A DNA stretch of 64,000 bases from Cribrihabitans_A pelagius (GTDB lineage: Bacteria; Pseudomonadota; Alphaproteobacteria; Rhodobacterales; Rhodobacteraceae). Below, one piece after another: positions 47,739 through 57,078 of the stretch. Position 1 is the first letter of the stretch, and every line of letters starts with the position of its first letter. The stretch spans positions 254,015 through 318,014 of the forward strand of contig NZ_JBMERR010000002.1 in NCBI RefSeq assembly GCF_048820915.1. Direction: 5' to 3'. The position numbers and the translations under genes are program-made. Under the pieces are notes generated by a model, which searched no databases, had not been told where the DNA came from, and saw only the letters and a list, made by a program, of their open reading frames with translations.

Positions 47739-47756
47739 AGCCTGGCAATGTTCAGG

Positions 47757-47938
47757 TGAGGGGGCCTTGCCCCCTCGCGCCTATGGCGCTCACCCCCAGG
47801 ATATTTGGGGCAAGAGGAAGAATGGGCCGGACCGTGGCAACGCGGGCCGGTTTTATCCTCGCAAAGCAGGGGAGCGGGCGCTGCCCCCTCGGCCTTTGGC
47901 CTCACCCCCGGGATATTTTGGGCCAGAAGAAAAGGCTG
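47757..47938. repeat. Dispersed intergenic repeat, copies F and G
   Basis: Two tandem copies in the same orientation: GGGGGCCTTGCCCCCTCG, then CTCACCCCCAGGATATTTGG at about 47761-47808, and GGGCGCTGCCCCCTCGG, then CTCACCCCCGGGATATTTTG at about 47876-47920, each ending in a GGG(C)CAGA-type purine-rich tail. The best-preserved copies in the window. Confidence 0.6.
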
Positions 47939-47943
47939 GCGCG

Positions 47944-49473
47944 CTAGAGTAGCAGGGTGAGCACGGCGGTGAGGCCTGCGCCGCCAAGCGCGCCAAGCAC
48001 CACGGGCAGGGCCCAGCTTTCGGGCGCGAGGCGGTTGCGGCGGCCTTCCTGGGCCTGGGCAATCAGCGCCTGTTCCACCAGGGCGGGCAGGCGCGGGCCG
48101 AAGCGGGCCATGACCTTGGCGGTGTCGACAAGATCGGTGACCACCGCGCGCGGGCCGATGGATTTCTTGATGTAGTCCTCCACCACCGGGCGTGCGGTTT
48201 CCCAGATGTTGATATGCGGATCGAGCGAGCGGGCAACGCCCTCGACCACCACCATGGTGCGCTGCAAAAGGATGAGCTCGGTGCGGGTTTCCATGCCGAA
48301 GCGCTCGGTTACCTCGAAAAGGTAGTTCAGCAGCCGGCCCATCGAGATATGCGAGGCGTCCATGCCGAAGATCGGCTCGCCGACCGCGCGCAGGGCGCGT
48401 GCGAAGGCATCGACATCGCGGTCGGCAGGCACGTAACCCGCCTCGAAGTGCACTTCGGCCACACGTTTGTAGTCGCGCTTGATGAAGCCATAGAGGATCT
48501 CGGCATAGACCCGGCGGGTGTATTCGTCGATATGGCCCATGATGCCGAAGTCATAGGCGATGATGTCGCCGTTGGCGGCGACCTTCAGGTTGCCCTGATG
48601 CATATCGGCGTGGAAGAAACCGTCGCGCAGCGCGTGGCGCAGGAACAGGGACAGCACCCGCTGCGCGAGCTGGCGGCGGTCGTGGCCGGCCGCGTCCAGC
48701 GCGTCGTTGTCGCCGAGCGGCAGCCCGTCGGCCCAGCCCATCGTCATCACCCGGCGGGCGGAGTAGTTCCAGCGGATATCCGGCAGCTGGAAGCCTTCGT
48801 CCTGCGCGGTGTTGGCGGCAAATTCAGACGCCGCGGCGCTTTCCAGCCTCAGGTCCAGCTCGCCCTGCACCACGCCGTCGAAATGCTCGATCACGTCCAT
48901 CGGCTTCAGGCGGCGGGCGCCGGGCGCAAAGAGGTCGACGATCCGGGCGGCGAAGTAGAAGGCGTCGACGTCGCGGTTGAAGGCGCGCTCGATGCCCGGG
49001 CGCAGCACCTTGACGGCGACCTCCTCGCCGGTGTCCGCCAGCCGGGCGCGGTGCACCTGGGCGATGGAGGCGGCGGCGATCGGGTCGCTGAACTCGGAGA
49101 AGACCTCGGAGACCGGGCGGCCCAGCTCCTTTTCGACTTCGGCCAGCGCCTCGGCGCGGGAAAACGGCGGCAGCTTGTCCTGCAGCACCCTGAGCTGGTT
49201 GGCGAGATCCTTGCCGACCACGTCGGGCCGGGTCGAGAGCACCTGGCCGAACTTGATATAGGCAGGCCCCAGCGCGTTCAGGGCGCGGGTTTCCGGCGGC
49301 ATCAAGGGGTCGCCCTTGTAGCCGAGCCATTTGAACGGCCAGCCCAGGAGCCGGGCGAGCACCCGCACCGGCTTGGGCGCATCAAACGCTTCGAGCACCG
49401 AGTGCATCGCGCCGGTGCGTTCGAAAGTGGCGCCGGTGCGGACCAGGCGGAGGATGTTGTGGGGGCCGCGCAT
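47944..49473 (-). CDS. ubiB: UbiB-family protein, ubiquinone biosynthesis atypical kinase/ATPase
   Basis: Needed for ubiquinone synthesis; an ABC1/ADCK-type atypical kinase fold that acts as an ATPase for lipid-intermediate extraction. The 509 residues include the KxGQ motif (GPAYIKFGQVLSTRPD), AASIAQVHRARLADTGE with the Ala-rich nucleotide loop, and catalytic HADMHQGN plus AYDFGIMG. Two hydrophobic helices at the C-terminus (LPVVLGALGGAGLTAVLTLL) anchor it in the membrane. It starts three bases after the ubiE stop. Confidence 0.93.
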   Translation of the reverse strand: MRGPHNILRLVRTGATFERTGAMHSVLEAFDAPKPVRVLARLLGWPFKWLGYKGDPLMPPETRALNALGPAYIKFGQVLSTRPDVVGKDLANQLRVLQDKLPPFSRAEALAEVEKELGRPVSEVFSEFSDPIAAASIAQVHRARLADTGEEVAVKVLRPGIERAFNRDVDAFYFAARIVDLFAPGARRLKPMDVIEHFDGVVQGELDLRLESAAASEFAANTAQDEGFQLPDIRWNYSARRVMTMGWADGLPLGDNDALDAAGHDRRQLAQRVLSLFLRHALRDGFFHADMHQGNLKVAANGDIIAYDFGIMGHIDEYTRRVYAEILYGFIKRDYKRVAEVHFEAGYVPADRDVDAFARALRAVGEPIFGMDASHISMGRLLNYLFEVTERFGMETRTELILLQRTMVVVEGVARSLDPHINIWETARPVVEDYIKKSIGPRAVVTDLVDTAKVMARFGPRLPALVEQALIAQAQEGRRNRLAPESWALPVVLGALGGAGLTAVLTLLL

Positions 49474-49476
49474 GGA

Positions 49477-50229
49477 TCAGATCTTCCAGCCGGAATGCAG
49501 GGCGGCGATGCCCATCGACAGGTTGCGGTACTTGGCGTTGCCGAACCCGGCCTTCTGGATCATGCCCAGGAAGGTATCCTGATCGGGGAAGTTGCGGATC
49601 GATTCCACCAGATACTGGTAGCTGTCCCGGTCGCCCGTGATCAGCTGGCCCATGCGGGGAATCACGTTGAAGGAATAGAAGTCATAGAGCTTCTGCAGCC
49701 CGTCGTTCGGCAGCTGCGAGAACTCCAGAACCATGAGGCGCCCGCCGGGCTTCAGCACGCGGAAGGCCTCGTTGAGAGCCTCCTGCGGGCGTGTCACGTT
49801 CCGGATGCCGAAGGAGATCGTGTAGACGTCGAAGGTATTGTCCTTGAACGGCAGCGCCATCGCATCGCCGGTGACCCAGTCGAGGCTGTCCGCCATCTGC
49901 CCGGCTTCGGCGCGCTTGCGGCCTTCCTCCAGCATTGGTCGGGTGAGGTCCAGCACGGTGGCATGTCCGCGGCCTGCACGGCGCAGAAAGCGGAAGGAAA
50001 TGTCGCCGGTGCCGCCCGCCACATCCAGCAGCCGCTGGCCCGGGCGCGGCGCCAGCCAGTCCATCATCGCGTCTTTCCAGACCCGGTGGATGCCGGCGCT
50101 CATCACATCGTTCATGATATCGTATTTCGAGGCCACCGAGTTGAAGACCCCCTGCACGCGGCCGGCCTTCTCGCCCTCCGGCACGGAATCGAAGCCGAAG
50201 TGGGTGGTTTTGTCTGATCTATCGCTCAT
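49477..50229 (-). CDS. ubiE: Ubiquinone/menaquinone biosynthesis C-methyltransferase
   Basis: SAM-dependent C-methylation of the benzoquinol ring in ubiquinone synthesis. The 250 residues show SAM motif I LLDVAGGTGDISFRF, VFNSVASKYDIMNDVMSAG at the N-terminus and DWVTGDAMALPFKDNTFD. The start MSDRSDKTTHFGF at 50229 is the plausible one. It is the first gene of ubiE-ubiB and divergent from mutM. Confidence 0.95.
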   Translation of the reverse strand: MSDRSDKTTHFGFDSVPEGEKAGRVQGVFNSVASKYDIMNDVMSAGIHRVWKDAMMDWLAPRPGQRLLDVAGGTGDISFRFLRRAGRGHATVLDLTRPMLEEGRKRAEAGQMADSLDWVTGDAMALPFKDNTFDVYTISFGIRNVTRPQEALNEAFRVLKPGGRLMVLEFSQLPNDGLQKLYDFYSFNVIPRMGQLITGDRDSYQYLVESIRNFPDQDTFLGMIQKAGFGNAKYRNLSMGIAALHSGWKI

Positions 50230-50341
50230 GCGGCTTGCCGTTTCCCAAGGTTGGCCCCAGTTATAGGGCGCTGAGGCCGGGGCACAATGCTGCCCCTGCG
50301 GTCCCAGTGGTCCGAATGTCTTTCGCGTCAGGAGCGATGTA

Positions 50342-51193
50342 ATGCCTGAACTGCCCGAGGTCGAGACGGTGAAGCGCGGTTTGGCGCCGGCGATGGAAGG
50401 CGCGGTGATCGCGCGCGCCGCGGTGAACCGGCCGGACCTGCGCTGGCCCTTCCCCGAACGCATGGCAGAACGGCTGACCGGCGCGCGGGTGAATGCCCTC
50501 AGGCGGCGGTCGAAATACATCCTCGCCGATCTCGATACCGGGGAGACGCTGCTCATTCACCTGGGCATGTCCGGGCGGATGACGGTTTCGGGCGACCCGC
50601 TGGGGCAGTTTGCGCATGCGCATCCGCAGGCGGAAAAGCACGACCATGTGGTGCTGGACATGGACAACGGTGCCCGCATCACCTTCAACGACCCGCGCCG
50701 CTTCGGGGCGATGGATCTGATGGAGACCACGACGGCGGAGAGTCACAAGCTGCTGGCGGGGCTGGGCCCGGAACCGCTGGGAAACGACTTCCACGAAGAC
50801 CACCTGATCGCGGCCTTCAAGGGACGCAACACGCCTGTGAAATCGGCATTACTCGATCAGGGAATCATCGCGGGACTTGGTAACATCTACGTCTGCGAGG
50901 CGCTGTTCCGGGCCGGCATCTCGCCGCGGCGCAAGGCCGGGCAGATTGCCGCGCTGCGGGTGGCCGCACTTGTGCCGATCATCCGGCAGGTTCTGCAGGA
51001 CGCTATCGGTGCGGGCGGCTCGTCGCTTAAAGATTTCCGGCAAGCCTCTGGCGAACTTGGGTATTTCCAGCACAGTTTCGATGTCTACGGGCGCGGCGGC
51101 GCGCCTTGCCGGCGCCGGGACTGCGGCGGAACCATCGCCAGAATCACCCAGTCGGGACGTTCAAGCTTCTATTGTGTAAAGTGCCAAAGATAA
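50342..51193 (+). CDS. mutM: Formamidopyrimidine-DNA glycosylase
   Basis: Bifunctional base-excision enzyme that removes 8-oxoguanine and formamidopyrimidines. The 283 residues start MPELPEVETVKRGL, giving the catalytic Pro after Met removal and Glu next to it. A C-terminal zinc finger (APCRRRDCGGTIARI, FYCVKCQ) is complete with four Cys. AGGAG precedes the ATG at ideal spacing. Confidence 0.96.
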   Translation: MPELPEVETVKRGLAPAMEGAVIARAAVNRPDLRWPFPERMAERLTGARVNALRRRSKYILADLDTGETLLIHLGMSGRMTVSGDPLGQFAHAHPQAEKHDHVVLDMDNGARITFNDPRRFGAMDLMETTTAESHKLLAGLGPEPLGNDFHEDHLIAAFKGRNTPVKSALLDQGIIAGLGNIYVCEALFRAGISPRRKAGQIAALRVAALVPIIRQVLQDAIGAGGSSLKDFRQASGELGYFQHSFDVYGRGGAPCRRRDCGGTIARITQSGRSSFYCVKCQR

Positions 51194-51256
51194 CTTGATC
51201 GGGCGTCCGCATTTGGTAAGGACTCGGATCTGAACGGAACAACCGAAAGAGAAATC

Positions 51257-52033
51257 ATGGCCTACGAGACGATCAACGTCGATGTGCAGGACCACGTTTG
51301 CCTCATTAAACTGAACCGCCCAGAGGCGATGAACGCGCTCAACCAGGAACTCATCGGTGAGCTGTGCGCGGCCCTTGAAGAGGCCGATGCCAGCGACAAG
51401 GTGCGCTGCATCGTGCTGACCGGCTCGGAAAAGGCTTTTGCCGCCGGCGCCGACATCAAGGAGATGTCGGAGATGAGCTTTACCGAGGTGTTCTCCACCA
51501 ACCTGTTTGCCGATGCCAACGACCGGATTTCTGCGATCCGCAAGCCGGTGATCGCCGCGGTTGCGGGTTATGCGCTGGGCGGCGGCTGCGAGCTGGCGAT
51601 GCTGTGCGATTTCATCATCGCCGCCGACACCGCCAAGTTCGGCCAGCCGGAGATCAACCTGGGCGTTGTGGCAGGCATCGGCGGCACCCAGCGGCTGACC
51701 CGTTTCGTCGGCAAGTCCAAGTCGATGGACATGAACCTGACCGGCCGCTTCATGAACGCCGAAGAAGCCGAGCGCGCGGGCCTGGTGTCGCGCGTGGTCG
51801 CGGCCAAGAAACTGATCGAGGAAGCCACTGCGGCGGCGCAGAAGATTGCCGAGAAATCGCTCCTGACCGCAATGGCCGTGAAGGAATCGGTGAACCGCTC
51901 CTACGAGCTGCCGCTGAACGAAGGCCTGCTGTTCGAGCGCCGGGTGTTCCACTCGATGTTTGCCACCGAAGACCAGAAGGAAGGCATGGCCGCCTTCCTG
52001 GAAAAGCGCGAAGCGCAGTTCCGCGACAAGTAA
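51257..52033 (+). CDS. Enoyl-CoA hydratase
   Basis: Crotonase-fold enzyme that hydrates 2-enoyl-CoA, probably in fatty-acid degradation. The 258 residues include oxyanion-hole segments AFAAGADIKEM and YALGGGCELAMLCDF and the catalytic Glu pair region (GQPEINLGVVAGIGGTQRL). It is 63 bp after mutM on the same strand and ahead of rpsT, the gene order shared by many Rhodobacteraceae near dnaA. Specificity within the crotonase family is not defined. Confidence 0.92.
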   Translation: MAYETINVDVQDHVCLIKLNRPEAMNALNQELIGELCAALEEADASDKVRCIVLTGSEKAFAAGADIKEMSEMSFTEVFSTNLFADANDRISAIRKPVIAAVAGYALGGGCELAMLCDFIIAADTAKFGQPEINLGVVAGIGGTQRLTRFVGKSKSMDMNLTGRFMNAEEAERAGLVSRVVAAKKLIEEATAAAQKIAEKSLLTAMAVKESVNRSYELPLNEGLLFERRVFHSMFATEDQKEGMAAFLEKREAQFRDK

Positions 52034-52283
52034 GATTTGGCCGCGCCGCGGGGGAGGCAGCCCCGGCGCCGCGGCAGCTCGGACGGGACGGCGGGCGGGC
52101 AGGCCCGCCGTTTTCCATTCCGGGCCTGGCAGGCGCCCTTGCAACCTGGTGCCAAGTTGGATAGAAGCCGCCCTCATACATGCGCGTGCAGCCCGCTCAG
52201 GCTAGAATCACACCGGTGATCCGACCCGGGTTCGGCTGGCATTGCGTCCGATAGAAACAGAACCCGAGATAAGGTCAGTCACC

Positions 52284-52547
52284 ATGGCAAACACGCCCCA
52301 GGCCAAGAAGCGCGCCCGTCAGAACGAAAAGCGCGCGGCCGTCAACAAAGCCCGCCGTTCGCGCATCCGCACCTATCTGCGCAAGGTCGAGGAAGCTATC
52401 GCTTCCGGCGACAAGGACGCTGCAACCACTGCCCTGCGTGCGGCGCAGCCCGAGCTGATGCGCGGCGTGACCAAAGGTGTGTACCACAAGAACACCGCGT
52501 CCCGGAAAATCTCGCGCCTGGCCGCCCGCGTCAAGGCGCTGGGCTGA
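52284..52547 (+). CDS. rpsT: 30S ribosomal protein S20
   Basis: Primary 16S rRNA-binding protein of the small subunit. It has 87 residues, starting MANTPQAKKRARQNEKR, with the highly basic helical pattern of S20 (RRSRIRTYLRKVEEAI; KGVYHKNTASRKISRLA). It has its own terminator 43 bp downstream. Confidence 0.96.
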   Translation: MANTPQAKKRARQNEKRAAVNKARRSRIRTYLRKVEEAIASGDKDAATTALRAAQPELMRGVTKGVYHKNTASRKISRLAARVKALG

Positions 52548-52590
52548 CGCCCCGCCCGCCGGGCCGTTCCGGACCGGTAAAAAACACCAG

Positions 52591-52622
52591 AAGGCGCTGC
52601 ATTTTGCAGCGCCTTGTTTTTT
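52591..52622 (+). terminator. Rho-independent terminator of rpsT
   Basis: A perfect 11-bp stem AAGGCGCTGCA / TGCAGCGCCTT with loop TTT is followed by GTTTTTTGG. It lies 43 bp after the rpsT stop. Confidence 0.92.
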
Positions 52623-53101
52623 GGGCAAAGCCTCGGAGCAGCCTTGCTGGACGGGGAGATTCTTTGCCGCCAAAGCCAGAGTCAACATCATAGTTTCGTT
52701 GCCGCTTCCCCCCCCGAATTGCTACTACTTCTTTAGCGATTCACTCGCTGGGGGGACAGGCTGCTCGCGGTAATCTTGACGGACATCAAGGTTGCCAGGT
52801 CGTCCGGAACAGGCAGGTATGTGTGTTTTTCCTGTGCTGACCGGAGGCTGCTGCTGTGCCGTTTTAACGGTCGGCAGCCCTGTCCAAGTATGTGTGCAAA
52901 GGTTTGTGTCATCAGCACCGCCATCCAGGCGGAGTGCGGGGTGTTGCTGACCGAACGAAGAGCCCTCGGGCACTGCGGCCAGGTATCTGGTCCGCACACG
53001 TTATCCCTGTGCGTGAACGCCACCCCCAGCTGCTGGGGGGGTAAGGGACACGAATGGCCGGGGTATAAGGCCGCCGCTTTTGGGGATGCGTGAGGCGCAG
53101 G
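52623..53101. other. Region upstream of dnaA
   Basis: About 480 bp between the rpsT terminator and dnaA. It probably contains the dnaA promoter and autoregulatory sites. I found no cluster of consensus DnaA boxes (TTATNCACA) and no AT-rich unwinding region, so an origin here is not supported. A reading frame at 52776-53093 was not accepted as a gene. Confidence 0.5.
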
Positions 53102-54517
53102 ATGACTGAAGAGAAATGGGGGCAGCTGAGAACGCGGCTGCTGAAGACTGTCGGGCAGAACAATTTCACCACCTGGATCGAACCCTTGGAATTCGACACG
53201 GTGGAAGGCGGCGTGGCTGTCTTCCGCGTGCCCACGAACTTCATGGGCAACTACGTGAGCCAGAACTTTGCCGACCTGATCCTGCATGAGCTGAACATGG
53301 CAGGCGATCCGGTGCAGCGCCTTGCCTTCAAGGTTGCCGCCGGCAGCCCGGCGCGGCCTGCGGCTGCAGCTGCGGAGGCGGTTTCTGCCCCCGCCGCGGC
53401 CGAGGTGGTGGACCCGGCCCCGGGGGGGTATGGGCAGAGTCCGGTTGCGGCCGCTGCCAAGGAAACGCTGGAGGCGCTGCAGGCGGCGCCACTCGACCCG
53501 CGATTCACCTTCGACAGCTTTGTCGTCGGCAAGCCGAACGAGCTGGCTCATGCCGCAGCGCGCCGTGTCGCCGAAGGCGGCCCGGTGACCTTCAACCCGC
53601 TGGTGCTCTATGGCGGCGTGGGCCTGGGCAAGACCCACCTGATGCACGCCATCGCTTGGGAACTGAAGGAGAAGAACCCGTCGCTGAACGTGCTGTACCT
53701 GTCGGCGGAGCAGTTCATGTACCGCTTCGTGCAGGCTCTGCGCGAGCGCAAGATGATGGATTTCAAGCACCTGTTCCGCTCGGTCGATGTGCTGATGGTG
53801 GATGACGTGCAATTCATTGCGGGCAAGGATTCCACGCAGGAGGAATTTTTCCATACCTTCAACGCGCTGGTTGATCAGAACAAGCAGATCATCATCTCCG
53901 CCGACCGCGCGCCCGGCGAGATCAAGGACCTGGAGGACCGGGTGAAATCCCGCCTGCAGTGCGGCCTGGTGGTGGATCTGCACCCGACCGACTACGAGCT
54001 GCGTCTCGGCATCCTGCAGACCAAGGTGCAGCAGCAGCGCCAGACCTACCCCGAGCTGCAGATCGCCGATGGCGTGCTGGAGTTTCTGGCGCACCGGATC
54101 TCGACCAACGTGCGGGTGCTGGAAGGGGCGCTGACGCGGCTGTTTGCCTTCGCCTCGCTGGTTGGCCGCGAGATCGACATGGACCTGACCCAGGACTGCC
54201 TGGCCGATGTGCTGCGCGCCTCCGAACGCAAGATCACCGTCGAGGAGATCCAGCGCAAGGTGTCGGAGTATTACAATATCCGCATGTCCGACATCATCGG
54301 CCCCAAGCGCCTGCGCTCCTACGCGCGGCCGCGGCAGGTGGCGATGTATCTCTGCAAGCAGCTGACCAGCCGCTCGCTGCCCGAGATCGGCCGCCGCTTC
54401 GGCGGGCGCGACCACACCACGGTGATGCATGGGGTGAAGCGGATCGAGGAGCTGAAGATGACTGACGGCCAGATCGCCGAGGACGTCGAAATGCTGCGCC
54501 GGTCGCTGGAGGCCTGA
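53102..54517 (+). CDS. dnaA: Chromosomal replication initiator protein DnaA
   Basis: AAA+ initiator that binds DnaA boxes and opens the origin. The 471 residues comprise domain I (WGQLRTRLLKTVGQNNFTTW), an Ala/Pro-rich linker (about 83-125), the AAA+ domain with Walker A GGVGLGKTH at 171-179 and Walker B VDVLMVDDVQF, and the box-binding domain IV with RRFGGRDHTTVMHGVKRIE. The ATG at 53102 has GAGG six bases upstream and is preferred to an in-frame GTG at 53090. Confidence 0.97.
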   Translation: MTEEKWGQLRTRLLKTVGQNNFTTWIEPLEFDTVEGGVAVFRVPTNFMGNYVSQNFADLILHELNMAGDPVQRLAFKVAAGSPARPAAAAAEAVSAPAAAEVVDPAPGGYGQSPVAAAAKETLEALQAAPLDPRFTFDSFVVGKPNELAHAAARRVAEGGPVTFNPLVLYGGVGLGKTHLMHAIAWELKEKNPSLNVLYLSAEQFMYRFVQALRERKMMDFKHLFRSVDVLMVDDVQFIAGKDSTQEEFFHTFNALVDQNKQIIISADRAPGEIKDLEDRVKSRLQCGLVVDLHPTDYELRLGILQTKVQQQRQTYPELQIADGVLEFLAHRISTNVRVLEGALTRLFAFASLVGREIDMDLTQDCLADVLRASERKITVEEIQRKVSEYYNIRMSDIIGPKRLRSYARPRQVAMYLCKQLTSRSLPEIGRRFGGRDHTTVMHGVKRIEELKMTDGQIAEDVEMLRRSLEA

Positions 54518-54795
54518 GCGCCTCCGCTTGCCTCCGCCCGCATCCGGCCAGCCCGGGTTTGCGAAAAGCGGCTCCGCAGCGCGGGGCCGTTTCGCGTTTC
54601 GGCTTCCGGTCGCCTTGCGGTGCGCCGTGCCCTTGCGCAACGTTTGCGGGTGTTCTGGCCCGCGCCCGGCCAGAGCCCCTTGACGCTGCCGGATTTCCCT
54701 TGGAGAAATCCATAAAATGCCTTGTATAGCAGGGGCGAACAGATAGGTTGCTTGTCCCGGCAGGCGACGGCGGCGAGACGAAGAGGACATCGGAT

Positions 54796-55917
54796 ATGAA
54801 GATCAGCATCGAACGCGGCACGCTTCTCAAGGCTGTGTCCCAGGCCCAGTCTGTGGTCGAGCGCCGCAACACCATTCCGATCCTGGCCAACGTGCTGATC
54901 GAGGCCGAGGGCGACAGCGTCCAGTTCCGCGCCACCGATCTGGATATCGAGGTGGTTGACCGCGCGCCCGCGCAGGTGGAGCGTGCCGGCGCCACCACCG
55001 TTGCCGCCACCACCCTGCACGAGATCGTCCGCAAGCTGCCCGACGGCGCTTTGGTGAGCCTCACCGCCGATGCCGCCACCGGGCGGCTGACGGTGGAGGC
55101 GGGCCGGTCGAATTTCTCGCTGGCGACGCTGCCGCGCGAGGATTTCCCGGTGATGGCCTCGGCCGAGTACCACTCCAACTTCGCGGCCAAGGCAGCGGTG
55201 CTGCGCCGCCTGTTCGACAAGTCGAAATTCGCCATCTCCACCGAGGAGACCCGCTATTACCTGAACGGCGTCTACATGCATGTGACCGACGCTGCGGAGG
55301 GCGGCAAGGCGCTGCGCTGCGTCGCCACCGACGGCCATCGCCTGGCCCGGATTGACGCGGGGCTGCCGGTGGGCGCCGAGGACATGCCCGGCGTGATCGT
55401 GCCGCGCAAGACCGTGGGCGAGCTGCGCAAGCTCTTGGACGACGACGATATGGACATCGCGGTCTCGGTCTCGGAAACCAAGGTGCGCTTTGCGACCCCG
55501 AACATCACCCTGACCTCCAAGGTGATCGACGGCACCTTCCCCGATTACACGCGGGTGATCCCGGCCGGCAACACCCGCCGCCTGGAGGTGGATGCCGCCG
55601 AGTTCGCCCAAGCCGTTGACCGGGTGGCGACGGTGTCTTCGGAGCGCTCGCGAGCGGTCAAGCTGCAGCTGGAAGACGACCGTCTGATCCTGTCGGTGAA
55701 CGCGCCCGACAGCGGCGCCGCCGAGGAGGAGCTTGCGGTGGCCTACAGCGACGAGCGGCTGGAGATCGGCTTCAACGCCAAGTACCTGCTGGAGATCGCC
55801 AATCAGGTCGACCGCGAAAATGCGGTCTTCATGTTCAACTCCTCGGGCGATCCGACCCTGATGCGCGAAGGCAGTGATGACAGCGCCGTCTACGTCGTGA
55901 TGCCGATGCGGGTCTGA
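54796..55917 (+). CDS. dnaN: DNA polymerase III beta subunit (sliding clamp)
   Basis: Ring-shaped dimer that tethers polymerase to DNA. The 373 residues show three repeated clamp domains: KISIERGTLLKAVSQAQSVV, the middle domain ending in GKALRCVATDGHRLA, and C-terminal SSGDPTLMREG, then VVMPMRV. GAGG is before the ATG at 54796. It follows dnaA after a 278-bp spacer that holds no gene. Confidence 0.97.
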   Translation: MKISIERGTLLKAVSQAQSVVERRNTIPILANVLIEAEGDSVQFRATDLDIEVVDRAPAQVERAGATTVAATTLHEIVRKLPDGALVSLTADAATGRLTVEAGRSNFSLATLPREDFPVMASAEYHSNFAAKAAVLRRLFDKSKFAISTEETRYYLNGVYMHVTDAAEGGKALRCVATDGHRLARIDAGLPVGAEDMPGVIVPRKTVGELRKLLDDDDMDIAVSVSETKVRFATPNITLTSKVIDGTFPDYTRVIPAGNTRRLEVDAAEFAQAVDRVATVSSERSRAVKLQLEDDRLILSVNAPDSGAAEEELAVAYSDERLEIGFNAKYLLEIANQVDRENAVFMFNSSGDPTLMREGSDDSAVYVVMPMRV

Positions 55918-55965
55918 CGCGCCTGACGGCGCGGCCTGCGGCGCGAGTATTTTTAGCAAGATGAC

Positions 55966-57078
55966 ATGGGGACGCCTGACGTGCTGGCCCTGACCGCCTT
56001 GACGCTTCTGCATTTCCGCTCGCATCTGCGGGCGGAATTGCGTTTGGACGGCCGTCCGGTGGCGATCCACGGCGCCAATGGCGCGGGCAAGACCAATATC
56101 CTGGAAGCGGTGTCGCTGTTCTCGCCGGGGCGGGGCCTGCGCCGGGCCAGCGCGGCGGAAATGGCGCGGCAGCCGGGCGCTTTGGGCTGGAAGCTGAGGG
56201 GTGAGCTGCGCGCGCCCTCGCAGGCCTATGAGGTGGAGACCTGGTCCGAGGCCGGCAACGCGCGGCAGGTCCGGATCGACAACAAGGCGGCGAGCCAGGT
56301 GGCGCTGGGGCAGATCGCGCGGGTGGTCTGGCTGATCCCGGCGATGGACCGGCTGTGGATCGAGGCGGCGGAGGGGCGGCGGAGGTTCCTCGACCGCATT
56401 GCACTCAGCTTCGAGCCGGGCCATGCCGAAGCCTCGCTCGGCTACGAGAAGGCGATGCGCGAGCGCAACCGGCTGCTGAAGGACCAGGTCCGCGATCCGG
56501 CCTGGTACCGGGTGCTGGAGGGCCGCATGGCAGAAGCAGGCCACCGGGTGCATGCGGCCAGGGTGCAGGCGGTGGAACTGTTGCAGCTGGCCCAGGCCGG
56601 GGCGGAGACCGCCTTTCCCGCCGCCGAGCTGGAGCTGATCCAGTCCGAAGGCAGCATGCCCGCCACCGAGGCCGATTTCCGAGAGGTGCTGGCCGAAAGC
56701 CGCTTTCGCGACCTGGCGGCGGGGCGCACCCTCACGGGGCCGCACCGCACCGATCTGATCGGCACCTACCGTGCCAAGGGCATCGCGGCAAAAGACTGTT
56801 CCACCGGCGAGCAGAAGGCGCTTCTGGTTTCGCTGATCCTCGCCAATGCGCGGGCGCTGGCGGAGCGGGAGGGCGCGCCGCCGATGCTGCTGCTCGACGA
56901 GGTGGCGGCGCATCTGGATGCGGGCCGCCGGGCGGCGCTTTACAACGAGATCTGCGCGCTGGGGGCGCAGGCCTGGATGACGGGCACGGGGCCGGAGCTT
57001 TTTGCCGAACTGGGCTCCCGCGCCCAGATGCTGGAAGTCCGCGAGACGGACGGGCTGTCGGAGGTGATCGAGGCATGA
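55966..57078 (+). CDS. recF: DNA replication and repair protein RecF
   Basis: SMC-like ATPase that loads RecA at gaps with RecO and RecR. The 370 residues include Walker A GANGAGKT at 36-43, the signature region STGEQKALLVSLILANAR and Walker B MLLLDEVAAHLDAGRR. ATG at 55966 is used; a GTG at 55981 would give the more usual start LALTALTL, and no clear ribosome-binding site decides between them. Its stop overlaps the following lysE-type gene by four bases. Confidence 0.94.
   Translation: MGTPDVLALTALTLLHFRSHLRAELRLDGRPVAIHGANGAGKTNILEAVSLFSPGRGLRRASAAEMARQPGALGWKLRGELRAPSQAYEVETWSEAGNARQVRIDNKAASQVALGQIARVVWLIPAMDRLWIEAAEGRRRFLDRIALSFEPGHAEASLGYEKAMRERNRLLKDQVRDPAWYRVLEGRMAEAGHRVHAARVQAVELLQLAQAGAETAFPAAELELIQSEGSMPATEADFREVLAESRFRDLAAGRTLTGPHRTDLIGTYRAKGIAAKDCSTGEQKALLVSLILANARALAEREGAPPMLLLDEVAAHLDAGRRAALYNEICALGAQAWMTGTGPELFAELGSRAQMLEVRETDGLSEVIEA

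Noticed and set aside
48214..50217. A long + strand frame opposite ubiB and ubiE
   Set aside because: Mirror of real coding sequence with no recognisable motif or ribosome-binding site.
52776..53093. A 105-codon frame upstream of dnaA starting MTDIKVARSSGTGRY
   Set aside because: Cys- and Arg-rich composition, no ribosome-binding site, no recognised family, and it overlaps the likely dnaA control region.
54319..56913. A minus-strand frame of more than 860 codons opposite dnaA, dnaN and recF
   Set aside because: Antisense shadow of three conserved genes with biased composition.
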